Counted from the stretch's first letter, positions 1 through 9,164 are shown. The stretch is DNA of 64,000 nucleotides from Janibacter sp. Soil728 (GCF_001428305.1 NZ_LMRZ01000001.1:310289-374288), one strand, 5' to 3'. Translations and numbers: made by a program. Notes: generated by a model not told the origin, from the letters alone.

Positions 1-736
1 GGTAGAAGCTGAACTGGCCATCGTTGGTGTGCCGGCCAAGGCTCAGGGTGATCGGGACCTCGTGCGTCTGGGCGAGCTCGTAGCCGGTGCCCACGTCGTC
101 CATGTCCTTGACCTCGATCATCAGGTGATTCAGGCCAGCCGTACCCGGAGGGCCCTGACCCAGAGCCAGGCTGTGGTGGCGCGTGTTGCAGTGGTAGAAC
201 CGCGCGTTGAGGCGACCGGGGACGATGATCTTGTCCGAGAGACGGAACCCGAAGTTGCTGAAGAACCTGTGTCCTTCCTCGATGTCCGGCAGGAGCAGCA
301 GGACGTGGCCGAGCCCCTGATCGCCGGTGACGAAGCCGGTGATCGGTCGGGTCGCCAGGAAGCTCCCGGGTACGGAGCTCTGGCCCCAGGTCACCTCGTG
401 GCGAAAGCCCCACGGGTCCGTGAAGAAGACGAGGCGGTTGACATCGCGGGAGGCAGCCAGCTCGTCGTCGCCACGACCGTGCTCGACACCGAGGTCGGCG
501 CACACACGCAGGACCTCGTCGAGGTCCTCCTCGTAGTTGACCGCCCAGCCGATGTACTCGGTGCGGTCCTCGTCACCGGGGTGGATCTGCAGCCGCCAGG
601 CGGCGTCGTCGAACTTGATGCGGACCGCTCCGTCGGGTCCGTCGACGAGCTGCGCACCCCAGACGTTGCGGACGAGGTCGGGCCACTCGGCGGTGTGCGG
701 AGAGGTGATGCCCAGATAGGCAAGACGGGTGATCAT
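1..736 (-). CDS. Extradiol ring-cleavage dioxygenase (BphC/HsaC type), 3' end cut by window edge
   Basis: This VOC-fold enzyme opens a catechol-type ring next to the two hydroxyls using Fe(II). About 245 residues are visible from an ATG at 736, which has an AGGAG ribosome site just upstream. The C-terminal module shows GDQGLGH, whose His (about residue 144) matches the first metal ligand of BphC, and GLNH (His about 204) for the second. The Glu ligand should lie beyond the left edge and cannot be checked. The gene lies 38 bp downstream of the flavin monooxygenase ending at 775 and is probably the last visible gene of the operon starting at 2849. The family is clear. The substrate (biphenyl-, steroid- or alkylphenol-derived catechol) cannot be read from the sequence. 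Confidence 0.85.
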   Translation of the reverse strand, partial: MITRLAYLGITSPHTAEWPDLVRNVWGAQLVDGPDGAVRIKFDDAAWRLQIHPGDEDRTEYIGWAVNYEEDLDEVLRVCADLGVEHGRGDDELAASRDVNRLVFFTDPWGFRHEVTWGQSSVPGSFLATRPITGFVTGDQGLGHVLLLLPDIEEGHRFFSNFGFRLSDKIIVPGRLNARFYHCNTRHHSLALGQGPPGTAGLNHLMIEVKDMDDVGTGYELAQTHEVPITLSLGRHTNDGQFSFY

Positions 737-774
737 GTCGGTCTCCTGTACGTGGTTGCAGAGAGCTGTCGCCG

Positions 775-1947
775 TCAGGCGAAGAGCATCGGGTTGGTGA
801 TCTCGCCGCCGAAGTCGAGCGTCGCGGCAGCGTTGTAGATCGGGCCTTCGACATTGCAGATGTGGCTCATGGCGGCCTGCATGTCACGCCAGTAGCGCTC
901 GTTGGGCATGCGCTCGTGGATGCTCTGCGAGCCCGCGATCTTGTAGAGGCGGTCGATGGCGTCGATCGAGCGGCGCACAGCGCGCACCCCGTTGCGACGG
1001 ATCTGGACCCGCTCCTTCATCGTGAGGTCACCACCACCGTCGACGAAGTCGTAGAGCTCCTTCATGTCGTTCAGGAGCACGGTTCGACTGGCCGCGACGT
1101 CGGCCGCTGCCTCCGAGTAGACGTGCATCAGGATGGGGTCCTGCTTGGCGACCCGCTGGTCTGCCGTGACGCGGTCGACGACGTAGTCACGGAAGACCTG
1201 GAGCGCGCCCTCGGCGATCCCCTGGGTCCCGGAGTTGATGGCGGCGGAGAAGGCGACCGGGAACTTCAGGCGGTAGAGCGTCTTGCCCGGCTGGCGGTCC
1301 TCGTAGTCGCCGGCGTTCATCTCCGGCCCACCGACCGTGCGGTAGTCCGGGACGAAGACGTCCTTCATGCGCACGTCCTTGGAACCGGTGCCCTTGAGCC
1401 CGATGACATTCCAGCTGTCCTCGACAATCTCGTAGTCCTTGCGAGGGATGACGAAGTGGCGGACCTGAGGAGGCATGAGGGGCTTGCCGTCGGAGTCCCC
1501 GACCATGCCGCCGAGGATGACCCAGTCAGAGGCGTCCGTGCCGGTGGAGTAGGGCCACTGCCCCGTGAAGAGGTAGCCGCTGTCCACGGGGGTACCGACG
1601 CCGAAGGGCGCGTAGGGCGAGGCCGTCCACACATCGTGGTCCTCGCCCCAGATCTCTTCCTGGAGCCGGGGGTCCATCATGGCGATCTCCCACGGGTGCA
1701 CGCCGACGACGCCCGTCACCCAACCGGCCGAAGGGGAGTACTTCCCGACCTCCATGGCGGTCTGCATGAACTCGACGGGGTGGGCCTCGGCCCCGCCGTA
1801 CTGCTCGGGGGCGTACAGGCGCATGACGCCCGAGTCGCGCAGGACCTTGACGGTCGCATCGGTCAGCTTGCCGGCCCGGTCGCAGGCCACCGCCTCGGAG
1901 CGGAGCAGGTCGGCGTTGGCGCGGATGTGCTCGATCGGAGAAGTCAT
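775..1947 (-). CDS. Flavin-dependent aromatic monooxygenase, acyl-CoA dehydrogenase fold (HsaA-like), copy 1
   Basis: The 390-residue protein has the architecture of the oxygenase component of two-component, reduced-flavin-using phenol hydroxylases such as HsaA or HpaB-C2. Visible family segments are AGWVTGVVGVHPWE (about residue 75 on), SPYAPFG and GLKGTGS, in the same order as in HsaA. These enzymes put a second hydroxyl on a phenolic ring so that an extradiol dioxygenase can cleave it, which fits the dioxygenase gene immediately downstream. The open frame runs further upstream, but MTSPIEH at 1947 is the natural start because residues before it overlap the hydrolase gene and look like frame noise. 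No flavin reductase partner is seen in the window. It is a clear paralogue of the gene at 3002-4183. Confidence 0.85.
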   Translation of the reverse strand: MTSPIEHIRANADLLRSEAVACDRAGKLTDATVKVLRDSGVMRLYAPEQYGGAEAHPVEFMQTAMEVGKYSPSAGWVTGVVGVHPWEIAMMDPRLQEEIWGEDHDVWTASPYAPFGVGTPVDSGYLFTGQWPYSTGTDASDWVILGGMVGDSDGKPLMPPQVRHFVIPRKDYEIVEDSWNVIGLKGTGSKDVRMKDVFVPDYRTVGGPEMNAGDYEDRQPGKTLYRLKFPVAFSAAINSGTQGIAEGALQVFRDYVVDRVTADQRVAKQDPILMHVYSEAAADVAASRTVLLNDMKELYDFVDGGGDLTMKERVQIRRNGVRAVRRSIDAIDRLYKIAGSQSIHERMPNERYWRDMQAAMSHICNVEGPIYNAAATLDFGGEITNPMLFA

Positions 1948-1985
1948 CGTCGAGTCCTCTTCTGGTCTGGGTTCTTGGGTGGTTG

Positions 1986-2849
1986 TCAGGCGGCGGCGGT
2001 GGCGTGAAGGAACTCGCGCACGAGGCGGTTGAACTCCTCGGCATGCTCGACCTGGGCCCAGTGGCCGCAGCGGTTCAGCAGCACCAGGCGCGAGTCCGGG
2101 ATACGGGCGAGCAGCTGCAGCGAGTGCTCGAAGTGGACGACTCGGTCGTCGCGGCCGTGGATGAGCAGGGCCGGGACCGTGACCTCGCGCAGGGCGTCGA
2201 GGCTGAACCACTTGGCGATCGGTCCACCGGCTGCGAAACCGTCCAGGTAGTTCTTCAGGTGCTCGGGGTTGGCCAGCGCCGCCCGGGCGCGCTCCTCGGC
2301 GAGCTCGTCCGTGCCGAAGCGCTCGGAGTCGTAGGTCATGACCTCGACGAGGGCCTTCATCGACGCCGCGGTGGGCTCCCGGTATCCGCCCAGGAGGACC
2401 TTCATCCCCTCGGAGAGACCGCCACCCGGCTGGGTGATCGAGGCGGCGCCCGATCCGGGCCCCATCGTGATGATCCGGTTGACCCGCTCGGGGTACTCGG
2501 TCGCCAGTCGCAGCGTCGTGATGCCGCCCATGGAGTTGCCGATGAAGGCGGCCTGCTCGATGCCGAGCGCGTCCAGGAGCTGGACCGCGGCCTTGGCGTG
2601 GTCGTTCTCGTCGCGGGTCACTGCGGAGGAGCGGCCCCAGCCCGGCATGTCCGGAGCGATGACCCTGAAGTCCTGGCTCAGCTCGGGGATGTTGTTCTGG
2701 AAGTTGCTCCACCCGGTCGCCCCGGGGCCGGAGCCGTGGAGCAGGACGATGACGGGAGCGTCCTGCGGGCCAGCGTCGTTGTAGTGAATGGTCCAGTCAG
2801 GGGTGGTCACTGACCGGGCGCAGCTCTCCTCGGTGATCGGCTGGCTCAT
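1986..2849 (-). CDS. Alpha/beta-hydrolase, meta-cleavage product C-C hydrolase (BphD/HsaD/MhpC type), copy 1
   Basis: This 287-residue protein should hydrolyse the carbon-carbon bond of the ring-opened dienoate made by the dioxygenase. It shows the oxyanion-hole motif HGSGPG (about residues 38-43), the nucleophile elbow GNSMGG (Ser106), GRDD (Asp235) and CGHW (His263), a complete Ser-Asp-His triad. The ATG at 2849 is preceded by AAAGGAG at good spacing, so it is preferred over in-frame starts up to 2927. It is the first gene of a three-gene leftward operon (hydrolase, monooxygenase, dioxygenase) driven by the promoter/operator at 2938-2982. A second hydrolase of the same family is encoded at 9331. 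Confidence 0.88.
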   Translation of the reverse strand: MSQPITEESCARSVTTPDWTIHYNDAGPQDAPVIVLLHGSGPGATGWSNFQNNIPELSQDFRVIAPDMPGWGRSSAVTRDENDHAKAAVQLLDALGIEQAAFIGNSMGGITTLRLATEYPERVNRIITMGPGSGAASITQPGGGLSEGMKVLLGGYREPTAASMKALVEVMTYDSERFGTDELAEERARAALANPEHLKNYLDGFAAGGPIAKWFSLDALREVTVPALLIHGRDDRVVHFEHSLQLLARIPDSRLVLLNRCGHWAQVEHAEEFNRLVREFLHATAAA

Positions 2850-2937
2850 CAAGACTCCTTTGTCTCCGTAGCACCTGTGTCCTCGTCGATCCCCCGCTCT
2901 GGGCGGTTCGTCTTCGGTAGCGACCAAGCGTCTTTGC

Positions 2938-2982
2938 TGTAGTGGTTGCTACAGAGTAGGACGAGCAACTCCGTCTTGGCAA
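2938..2982 (-). promoter_or_regulatory. Promoter plus 16-bp palindromic operator of the hydrolase-monooxygenase-dioxygenase operon
   Basis: Reading the minus strand, TTGCCA (2977-2982), an 18-bp spacer and TACTCT (2953-2958) form a sigma-A-like promoter. The last T of the -10 is the first base of TGTAGCAACCACTACA (2938-2953), a near-perfect palindrome with arms TGTAG/CTACA. That places the operator over the expected start of transcription, a typical repressor position. The same palindrome in the same place recurs at three other promoters of this cluster. The sequence match is seen directly; regulation is inferred. Confidence 0.65.
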
Positions 2983-3001
2983 CCCCCCTTCCACCCCCGG
3001 C

Positions 3002-4183
3002 TCAGTACAGAGCGCTGGGCGGCACCTGCCCGCCGAAGAGGTGCGCGCCCCAGGCGGTGTAGCAGATCTCGCGGACATTGCACACGTGCGACGCCGCGAC
3101 CTGCAGGTCACGCCAGTACGGCTCGAGCGGGGAGGCCTGCTGGATGGCGCTCGAGCCCATGAGTCGGTACAGGTCACCGACAGCGGTAACCGCCCGATCG
3201 GTCGCGCGCACCTGGTCGATGCGGAAGCGCAACCGGTCCTCGATGCTGATGTGTCCGCGCCCTTCGCTCACCCGGTCGAAGTGTGTGGCGACGAGCTGCC
3301 GGAGGTGGGCGATGCCGGCCTCGACGTCCGACTCGGCACGTGCCAGCGCTTCCATGGTGAAGGGGTCGGTCTTGCTCGCCGTGCCCTGCGTGGAGACCCT
3401 CTTGGCGATGTGCGCATACGCGGCATCGACGGCTCCTCGCGCGATGCCGAAGGTGCCCGCGCTGATCGCGAAGGGGAACATCAGCCCGAACTGCATGTGG
3501 AAGAGCGGGTTGTCCGGACGATGACGGTCCGTGTAGACGTTGGCGCGGACGTCATCGGCGACGAGGACCCGGTGCTCGGGGACGAAGGCGTCGACCGTGA
3601 TGTCGTTGGACCCGGTCCCCGCCAGCCCCATGACATTCCAGCTCTCCGGGATGATCTCGATGTCCGACATCGGCACGAGGACGTGGACCACGGTGGGAGG
3701 CATCAGGGCCTCGCCGTCGTCACCGGCGATCATCCCGCCGAGGATCGACCACTCGACGTGGTCGCTGCCCGTCGCGAAGGGCCAGCGACCGGTGAACCGG
3801 TAGCCACCCTCGGTCGGGACCAGTCGACCGAAGGGGGCATAGGGCGAGGACACCCAGTCCTCCGCCCTCTCTCCCTTCGCCCCGTACACGTCGTCCTCGG
3901 CCTGCGGGCCCCAGATCCCCAGCTCCCAGGGGTGGATCCCGACCACCCCGGCCACCCAGCCCGCCGACGGGTGGTGACGACCGACCTCGACGACCCAGTC
4001 GAAGAAGTCGTTCGGGTGGCCCTCGAAGCCGCCGTGGTCCTTCGAGTGGAGGATCTTCATCCCCTCCGAGGCGCGGATGATCTCCACGCTCTTGTCGGTG
4101 AGCCGTCCGAGACGGTCACTCGGGCGTGCCTCGGCACGCAGCTCCTCGGCGTGCTCACGGATGTACTGCAGGGGTGCGTTCAT
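3002..4183 (-). CDS. Flavin-dependent aromatic monooxygenase, acyl-CoA dehydrogenase fold (HsaA-like), copy 2
   Basis: This 393-residue paralogue of the monooxygenase at 775-1947 shares AGWVAGVVGIHPWE, SPYAPFG, GLAGTGS and a closing segment in which YWRDLQVAASHVCNV matches YWRDMQAAMSHICNV of the other copy. It is expected to be a reduced-flavin-dependent ring hydroxylase. Unlike copy 1 it is the last gene of the importer operon, 42 bp after the permease, so uptake and a first hydroxylation may be expressed together. Two such oxygenases in one cluster suggest either two successive hydroxylations or two related substrates; the sequence does not decide. No flavin reductase is adjacent. Confidence 0.83.
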   Translation of the reverse strand: MNAPLQYIREHAEELRAEARPSDRLGRLTDKSVEIIRASEGMKILHSKDHGGFEGHPNDFFDWVVEVGRHHPSAGWVAGVVGIHPWELGIWGPQAEDDVYGAKGERAEDWVSSPYAPFGRLVPTEGGYRFTGRWPFATGSDHVEWSILGGMIAGDDGEALMPPTVVHVLVPMSDIEIIPESWNVMGLAGTGSNDITVDAFVPEHRVLVADDVRANVYTDRHRPDNPLFHMQFGLMFPFAISAGTFGIARGAVDAAYAHIAKRVSTQGTASKTDPFTMEALARAESDVEAGIAHLRQLVATHFDRVSEGRGHISIEDRLRFRIDQVRATDRAVTAVGDLYRLMGSSAIQQASPLEPYWRDLQVAASHVCNVREICYTAWGAHLFGGQVPPSALY

Positions 4184-4225
4184 GTCGGGTCCTGTGCTCG
4201 GTGCTGGTGGGACGAAGGGGGGAGG

Positions 4226-5350
4226 TCAGGCCGTCGTCGTCCGCGAACGGATGACCTTGGCCAGGGCGACCGCGATGACGAGTCCGGCCCCGTAGAAGAC
4301 GTTCTGGATCCAGCCGGAGAAACCCAGCAGCTGGAGACCGAAGATGCCTGTCGTGAGGAAGTAGATGGCGATGATCGTCCCGATGGGGTTGAACATGCCG
4401 GGCTGGACGACCGCGGTCCCGAGGAAGACGGCTGCCAGGGCCGGCAGCAGGAAGGTCATCGTCGTGCTGGGGTCGATGCCCCCGACGGTGCCGACGAGGA
4501 TGATGCCCGACAGCCCGGCCATCAGGGCGCCGGCCAGGTAGCTGCCGACCCTGACCCGGTTGACCCGGATGCCTGCGAGGCGGGCGACCTCGGGGTTGGA
4601 CCCGATGAAGAGCATGCCGCGGCCGAGGGGCGTCCACCCGAGGACGTAAGCGATGAGCGCGGCGAGCGCCAGGCCGTAGAAGAAGCTGAGGGGCAGGCCC
4701 AGCAGCCGGTGGTCGACGATCGCGGTCAGACCGTCGGAGGCCACCGACACGATGTTGGATCCCGAGATCATCTGGGTGAGCCCGGTGAGCAGGGTCGCCA
4801 TGCCGAGGGTGACGACGAGCGAGCTCAGGTCCATGAAGACGACGAAGAAGGCATTGACCAGCCCGGCGACGAGGGCGACCACGACACCGGCCGCGACCGC
4901 AGCCGCGATCGGCCAGCCGTGCACCCCGCCGAGGACCGCGACGGTCGTCGCCGACATGCCCATGACCGAGGCGATCGACAGGTCGAACTCGCCGACGACG
5001 AGGGTGATCATCGCCGAGAGCGCCAGGAAGACCAGGACCGACTGGGAACCGAGGATCGAGGACAGGGTGCTCGTGTTCCAGAACTTCGTCGGCATGAGGA
5101 TCGCGTAGACGGCGATCATGGCCACCCAGACGAGCACGAGGCCGTACCTGCTCGTGAGGACGTGCAGCCACCCCGGCTCGAAGCGGGAACGCAGCGTCGT
5201 GCGCGTCGGCGCAGGGCTCGACGCTGCCGGTGCACCGCTGTCGGAGACGAGTCGTTGCGTGGTGCCCGTGTCGGACACGACTCCGTGCCCGGTCTCGGCC
5301 GGAGCAGATGCCCGGTCGAGGGGCGGGGTCGGGGTGGTGGGATCAGACAT
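4226..5350 (-). CDS. ABC transporter permease, sugar type (RbsC-like)
   Basis: A 374-residue integral membrane protein of the BPD_transp_2 (RbsC/XylH) family, with many hydrophobic segments across residues 60-365 and the family segment GEFDLSIASVMG near the middle. It has an unusually long, Pro/Thr-rich cytoplasmic N-terminus of about 55 residues before the first membrane segment. The ATG at 5350 overlaps the end of the ATPase gene by 8 bp, a sign of translational coupling; the longer upstream frame would lie wholly inside the ATPase gene and is not used. With the neighbouring ATPase and lipoprotein it forms one importer. Family members mostly move sugars, but some serve other small metabolites, and here the context is aromatic catabolism. 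Confidence 0.85.
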   Translation of the reverse strand: MSDPTTPTPPLDRASAPAETGHGVVSDTGTTQRLVSDSGAPAASSPAPTRTTLRSRFEPGWLHVLTSRYGLVLVWVAMIAVYAILMPTKFWNTSTLSSILGSQSVLVFLALSAMITLVVGEFDLSIASVMGMSATTVAVLGGVHGWPIAAAVAAGVVVALVAGLVNAFFVVFMDLSSLVVTLGMATLLTGLTQMISGSNIVSVASDGLTAIVDHRLLGLPLSFFYGLALAALIAYVLGWTPLGRGMLFIGSNPEVARLAGIRVNRVRVGSYLAGALMAGLSGIILVGTVGGIDPSTTMTFLLPALAAVFLGTAVVQPGMFNPIGTIIAIYFLTTGIFGLQLLGFSGWIQNVFYGAGLVIAVALAKVIRSRTTTA

Positions 5351-6908
5351 GGGTGGCTCCAGCGGTGGGGGTGGCGGGCAGGGGTGAGTCGTGCGAGCCA
5401 CCGGCGTAGATCGCCTTGAGCAGCTCGTCGGGGTCGTTGGTACGCAGCTCGACCAGGGGCTGGCCGGGGTGGAAGACGAGGATGCGGTCGCACACCTCGA
5501 CGAGGTCACTGGGTTCGATGCTCACGTGGAGCACGCCGATGCCACGATCGGCTGCCTCGCCGATCGTCGTGAGGATGTCGCGTCGTGCCCCGACGTCGAC
5601 GGCCTGCGTCGGCTCGTGCAGCACGAGGTAGTCCGGGCGGACGGAGAGCCACTTGCCGAGGAGCACCTTCTGCTGGTTGCCGCCCGAGAGCTCCTTGACC
5701 AGGGCTTGTGGGCCCGTGGTCTTGATGTCGAGGCGATCGATGTAGTGGCGGCTGTCCGACTCCTGCCATCCGCGAGCGACGTGCCAGAGCCGGCCACGGC
5801 GGCGCAGGTTGGGCAGGGCGATGTTGTCCCGCAGGGACAGCTCCAGGGCCAGTCCCTCACGGATGCGCCCCTCGGGGACCAGGGCGATGCCGTGGCGAAC
5901 GGCCCGGTTGACGTCCAGTCGGGCCAGCGGGGTGGTCTGCCCACCCACCTCGAGTGTGCCGGCGTCTGCCTGTCGGGCACCGGTGATGGCATAAGGCACC
6001 GACTCGAAGCCCGAGCCCGGGAGCCCCGTGAGGCCCACGACCTCCCCGGCACGGACGGTGATGTCCAGACCCTCGATGCCCTCGGTGGCCAGACCGGTGA
6101 TGACCAGGGCCTCGGCGTCGGGCGAAGGGGAGCCCGCCCGCCTGATCGCCGAGTCGACGCTCTTGCCGAGCATCAGTCGCGCCAGGTCCGCCTCGTCGAC
6201 GTCAGCGGTCCTCACCCCGGCACCCGCGACCTTGCCGTCCCGCAGGACGGTGACCCGGTCCGAGACCGAGAGGACCTCGTCGAGGTTGTGGCTGACCATG
6301 AGCACGCTCGTGCCCTCGGCGACGACCCGACGCAGCAGGGTGTGGAAGTGCTCCAGCTCCTCGCGCGGGAGAGCTCGCGTCGCCTCGTCCAGGACGACGA
6401 GCCCCTCACCCGGGCGCTGGTCACGCAGCGCCCGGGCGATGGCCACCTCGGCGCGTTCGGCAGCCGAGAGCCGACCGACGGGCGTGCTCGGGTCGATGTC
6501 CAGGTCGAGCCGTCCGAGGACCTGCCGGGCGATCTCGTGCTGGGCAGACCAGTCGATCTTGCGCGTCACGGGATGGACGACGTAGCCACCGATGCCGATG
6601 TTCTCGGACACCGAGAGGTGGTCGAGCAGACCAAGATCCTGGTGGACCACCGAGATGCCCGCCTGGCGTGCGTCACGCCACTGCACCGGGAGGGCCAGGG
6701 CCGTGTTGTCCAGCCGGAGCGAGCCGCCCTCGTCAGGTGCGTGGTACCCGGTGAGCACCTTGACGAGGGTCGACTTGCCCGAGCCGTTCTGGCCGATGAG
6801 GGCGTGGATCTCGCCGGGTCGGATGACCAGGTCGGTATCCGAGAGGACCGTGTTCGAGCCGAAGGTCTTGCTGATCCCGCGAGCCTCCAGCCTCATCAGC
6901 GTCGCCAT
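5343..6908 (-). CDS. ABC transporter ATP-binding protein, sugar type with two ABC domains (RbsA-like)
   Basis: The 521-residue protein has two tandem ABC domains, as usual for RbsA/MglA-type importers. Domain 1 carries an intact Walker A (GQNGSGKST, about residues 38-46) but an altered signature (LSAAE) and Walker B end (LDEATRAL). Domain 2 has a degenerate Walker A (GLPGSGFES, no Lys) and a good signature (LSGGNQQK) with HEPTQAVD. This asymmetry is common in the family, where one site hydrolyses ATP. It lies directly after the binding-protein gene (stop at 6912) and overlaps the permease. A second in-frame ATG at 6896 is also possible. Confidence 0.88.
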   Translation of the reverse strand: MATLMRLEARGISKTFGSNTVLSDTDLVIRPGEIHALIGQNGSGKSTLVKVLTGYHAPDEGGSLRLDNTALALPVQWRDARQAGISVVHQDLGLLDHLSVSENIGIGGYVVHPVTRKIDWSAQHEIARQVLGRLDLDIDPSTPVGRLSAAERAEVAIARALRDQRPGEGLVVLDEATRALPREELEHFHTLLRRVVAEGTSVLMVSHNLDEVLSVSDRVTVLRDGKVAGAGVRTADVDEADLARLMLGKSVDSAIRRAGSPSPDAEALVITGLATEGIEGLDITVRAGEVVGLTGLPGSGFESVPYAITGARQADAGTLEVGGQTTPLARLDVNRAVRHGIALVPEGRIREGLALELSLRDNIALPNLRRRGRLWHVARGWQESDSRHYIDRLDIKTTGPQALVKELSGGNQQKVLLGKWLSVRPDYLVLHEPTQAVDVGARRDILTTIGEAADRGIGVLHVSIEPSDLVEVCDRILVFHPGQPLVELRTNDPDELLKAIYAGGSHDSPLPATPTAGATHV

Positions 6909-6911
6909 GCC

Positions 6912-8087
6912 TTACTTGACCCCCCATGCGGTGAGGAAGTCCTGCTGGTACCCGGTGCCGAACCAGTCATCGGTGAGGTAGGTCTTCGGGTCGAGGGTCA
7001 GGTCAGCGACGTTGTCAGGGGTGAAGGCGCGGGTCACCAGATCCTCTGCGGGCTCGACCTTCTCGCCGGACGCCATCTGCATCAAGGCGTTGACGTGCTT
7101 CCAGCCCTCGAAGATCACCGGGGTGCCCAGGTCACTGGCCTGGGTCCCGTCCTTGATCCGCTGGAGACCGGCCAGGTCGCTGCTGGAGCTGTAGACCTTG
7201 ACCTGCTTGATCTTGTTGGCGCTCTTCGCCCCCTGGATGGCCGGGGGGACGAAGGTGTCGACCGGCACGACGATCGCGTTGGTCTCGGGGTTGCTGACGA
7301 GAGCGGCCGAGACGGTGGAGGCCAGCTTGTCGAGGTTGGCGGTGGTGAACTCCACCGAGTCGCTCTCGCAGCTGGGGCACAGCTCCTTGAACTTCGCGAT
7401 CATCCGGTCGCTCGCTTCCTCGGTCGTCGAGGAGTCCATGAGCTTCAGGAAGAGGGGCTTGGTCTTCTCACCCTGTCCGGCGTATGCGTCCGTCGCCATG
7501 GCCTCGTAGAGCAGGGCCACGCGCTCCGTGGCGTCGAAGAAGGCCAGGTTGTCGCTCTTCTTGGCCTTCTTCGACTCGTGCATCGACCCGATGAGGACCT
7601 TCGTCCCCTTGGCCGTGAGCGCATCGATCGCGGCCGGGACCATGTCGTAGTCGACGAAGTTGGTGATGACGTAGTCGACCTCCTGGTCCCCGGCGGTCTT
7701 GAGGCAGGCGGCGATCTCCGTCGGGTTGAACTTGCCGTCACAGGTGTTGACGGTCGCGCCGAGCTTCTTGAGCGCCTGCTCCTCACCCACGCCCACACCG
7801 TGGATGACGGGGATCTGGTCGCCCAGCGGGATGAGCGTGACCTTCTTGCCCTTGAGGTCAGCGGGCTTGGCGATCGAGGTGACCTCCGGCCACTCGGTGA
7901 TCTCCTTGCTCCAGTCGGCGACCTGGGCCTTGGCATCGTCGACGGATGCGGCCTTCGCGTCGGTGCTTCCGGAGGACGTGTCGCCCGAGGACTGCTCGCC
8001 TGCACCGCACGCGGTGAGGGCGAGAGCGGCCGTGGCAACCGCGGCCAGAACCCTGATGGGCCTGACGGTTGTGGTGATGCGAGACAT
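6912..8087 (-). CDS. Substrate-binding lipoprotein of a sugar-type ABC importer
   Basis: The 391-residue protein begins with a lipoprotein signal: basic start, hydrophobic stretch and lipobox LTAC with Cys27 as the lipidated residue. The rest matches the periplasmic-binding-protein type 1 (RbsB-like) class in length and layout. It is the first gene of the importer operon (binding protein, ATPase, permease, monooxygenase) and has AAAGGAG ahead of its ATG. Its ligand is unknown; genomic context argues for an aromatic or terpenoid compound, or a glycoside of one, rather than a growth sugar. The operator/promoter at 8178-8222 lies about 90 bp upstream of the start. Confidence 0.85.
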   Translation of the reverse strand: MSRITTTVRPIRVLAAVATAALALTACGAGEQSSGDTSSGSTDAKAASVDDAKAQVADWSKEITEWPEVTSIAKPADLKGKKVTLIPLGDQIPVIHGVGVGEEQALKKLGATVNTCDGKFNPTEIAACLKTAGDQEVDYVITNFVDYDMVPAAIDALTAKGTKVLIGSMHESKKAKKSDNLAFFDATERVALLYEAMATDAYAGQGEKTKPLFLKLMDSSTTEEASDRMIAKFKELCPSCESDSVEFTTANLDKLASTVSAALVSNPETNAIVVPVDTFVPPAIQGAKSANKIKQVKVYSSSSDLAGLQRIKDGTQASDLGTPVIFEGWKHVNALMQMASGEKVEPAEDLVTRAFTPDNVADLTLDPKTYLTDDWFGTGYQQDFLTAWGVK

Positions 8088-8177
8088 GATCGGCTCCTTT
8101 GCCGTGTCGCACCGCTGGCGCGGCGTTCTGCAATACGCAGGGGTGTCGCTCTCACGACAAAGAAGACATCATTGTCG

Positions 8178-8222
8178 TGTAGTGCTTGTTCTAGAGAAGC
8201 ACAGGCAGACCACGTGTGGCAA
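8178..8222 (-). promoter_or_regulatory. Promoter plus variant operator of the ABC importer operon
   Basis: On the minus strand TTGCCA (8217-8222), an 18-bp spacer and TTCTCT (8193-8198) precede TAGAACAAGCACTACA (8178-8193). That 16-mer matches the operator at 2938-2953 at 12 of 16 positions: the downstream half (CACTACA) is intact and the upstream half is weaker. The -35, spacer length and operator position are the same as at 2938-2982. The remaining bases between the lipoprotein start and the FAH-family gene hold no other recognisable feature. Confidence 0.55.
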
Positions 8223-8288
8223 GAGTCACCGCAGATTGTTCCTGTAAGTATCGATGCAGCGAAGCGGCTCGTTCGGGGGCCTGGTCCA

Positions 8289-9149
8289 CTACCGACCAGC
8301 TACGAGGCGGTGCTCCATGCGGCCGACCCCGTTCACCCAGGTGGTGAGGACCTGCCCGTCCGCCAGGAATCGCGGTGGCGTGCGCGCCATACCGACGCCA
8401 TCCGGGGTGCCGGTGAAGACGAGGTCGCCGGGCTGGAAGCTCAGCACCTCGGAGAGCTGGGCGATGGCGCTCACCACCGAGTGGAGGAGATGGGCGGTGG
8501 TGCCGTCCTGGACGACCTCCCCGTCGACGGCACAGCCCAGGGACAGGTCCTCCAGATCAGGGGCGTCATCGAGCGTGACCACCCAGGGACCGATGGGGGA
8601 GAAGCCGGGGAAGGATTTCGCCAGACCGAACTGCGGGGCCGGGCCACGCAGCTGCCGCTCACGTTCGGACAGGTCCTGCCCGACGGTGATCCCGGCCAGG
8701 GCTGCCGCCACCTCGTGCTCCTGTGCTCGGTGGAGCGTCCGCCCCAGGACCGCGACCACCTCGACCTCCCAGTCCACCGAGCCGTCAGGAAGCACGACAT
8801 CGCCGTGCGCGCCGGTGATCGAGCTGGGCCACTTGGTGAAGACGGGCGGCAGGCCCTCCGGGGCCTCGAATCCCGACTCGTGGGCGTGCTCGGCGTAGTT
8901 GAGCCCGATCGCGACGACAGCCGACGGGCGGGGGACCGGGGCGTCAAGCTCCTCGACCGTGACCGGCCGTGCTGCCTCGGGGTCCGCGGCCGCCAGGAGC
9001 GAGCGGATCTCGTCCACGGCGCCGTACATCGCCATGGGGTCCGGGTCGATCCGCCCCTCCGAGAGCCGGGAGACGTCATGGGCCAGCAGCGGACCCCCTT
9101 CGCCCCCGGGCAGCACGACGCCACGTCCACGCAGACTGGCCAACCTCAT
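8289..9149 (-). CDS. Fumarylacetoacetate hydrolase (FAH) family enzyme
   Basis: This 286-residue protein has the FAH-family C-terminal fold: an AIGLNYAEHA segment, an acidic metal-binding segment (VDWEVEVVAVLG) and TGTPDGVG near the end. Family members in ring-cleavage pathways act as 2-hydroxypentadienoate hydratases, isomerases/decarboxylases or acylpyruvases, using Mg or Mn. Here it would process the dienoate or oxo-acid released by one of the two C-C hydrolases. The ATG at 9149 has AGGAAAGAG upstream. It has its own promoter and operator (9165-9210) and is divergent from the second hydrolase at 9331. Which of the FAH-family reactions it performs cannot be decided from sequence. Confidence 0.83.
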   Translation of the reverse strand: MRLASLRGRGVVLPGGEGGPLLAHDVSRLSEGRIDPDPMAMYGAVDEIRSLLAAADPEAARPVTVEELDAPVPRPSAVVAIGLNYAEHAHESGFEAPEGLPPVFTKWPSSITGAHGDVVLPDGSVDWEVEVVAVLGRTLHRAQEHEVAAALAGITVGQDLSERERQLRGPAPQFGLAKSFPGFSPIGPWVVTLDDAPDLEDLSLGCAVDGEVVQDGTTAHLLHSVVSAIAQLSEVLSFQPGDLVFTGTPDGVGMARTPPRFLADGQVLTTWVNGVGRMEHRLVAGR

Positions 9150-9164
9150 GACTCATCTCTTTCC

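Noticed and set aside
3041-5419. A 792-residue plus-strand open frame opposite the monooxygenase and permease
   Set aside because: Same cause: a GC-driven shadow with no motif and an Arg/Gly/Asp-rich composition.
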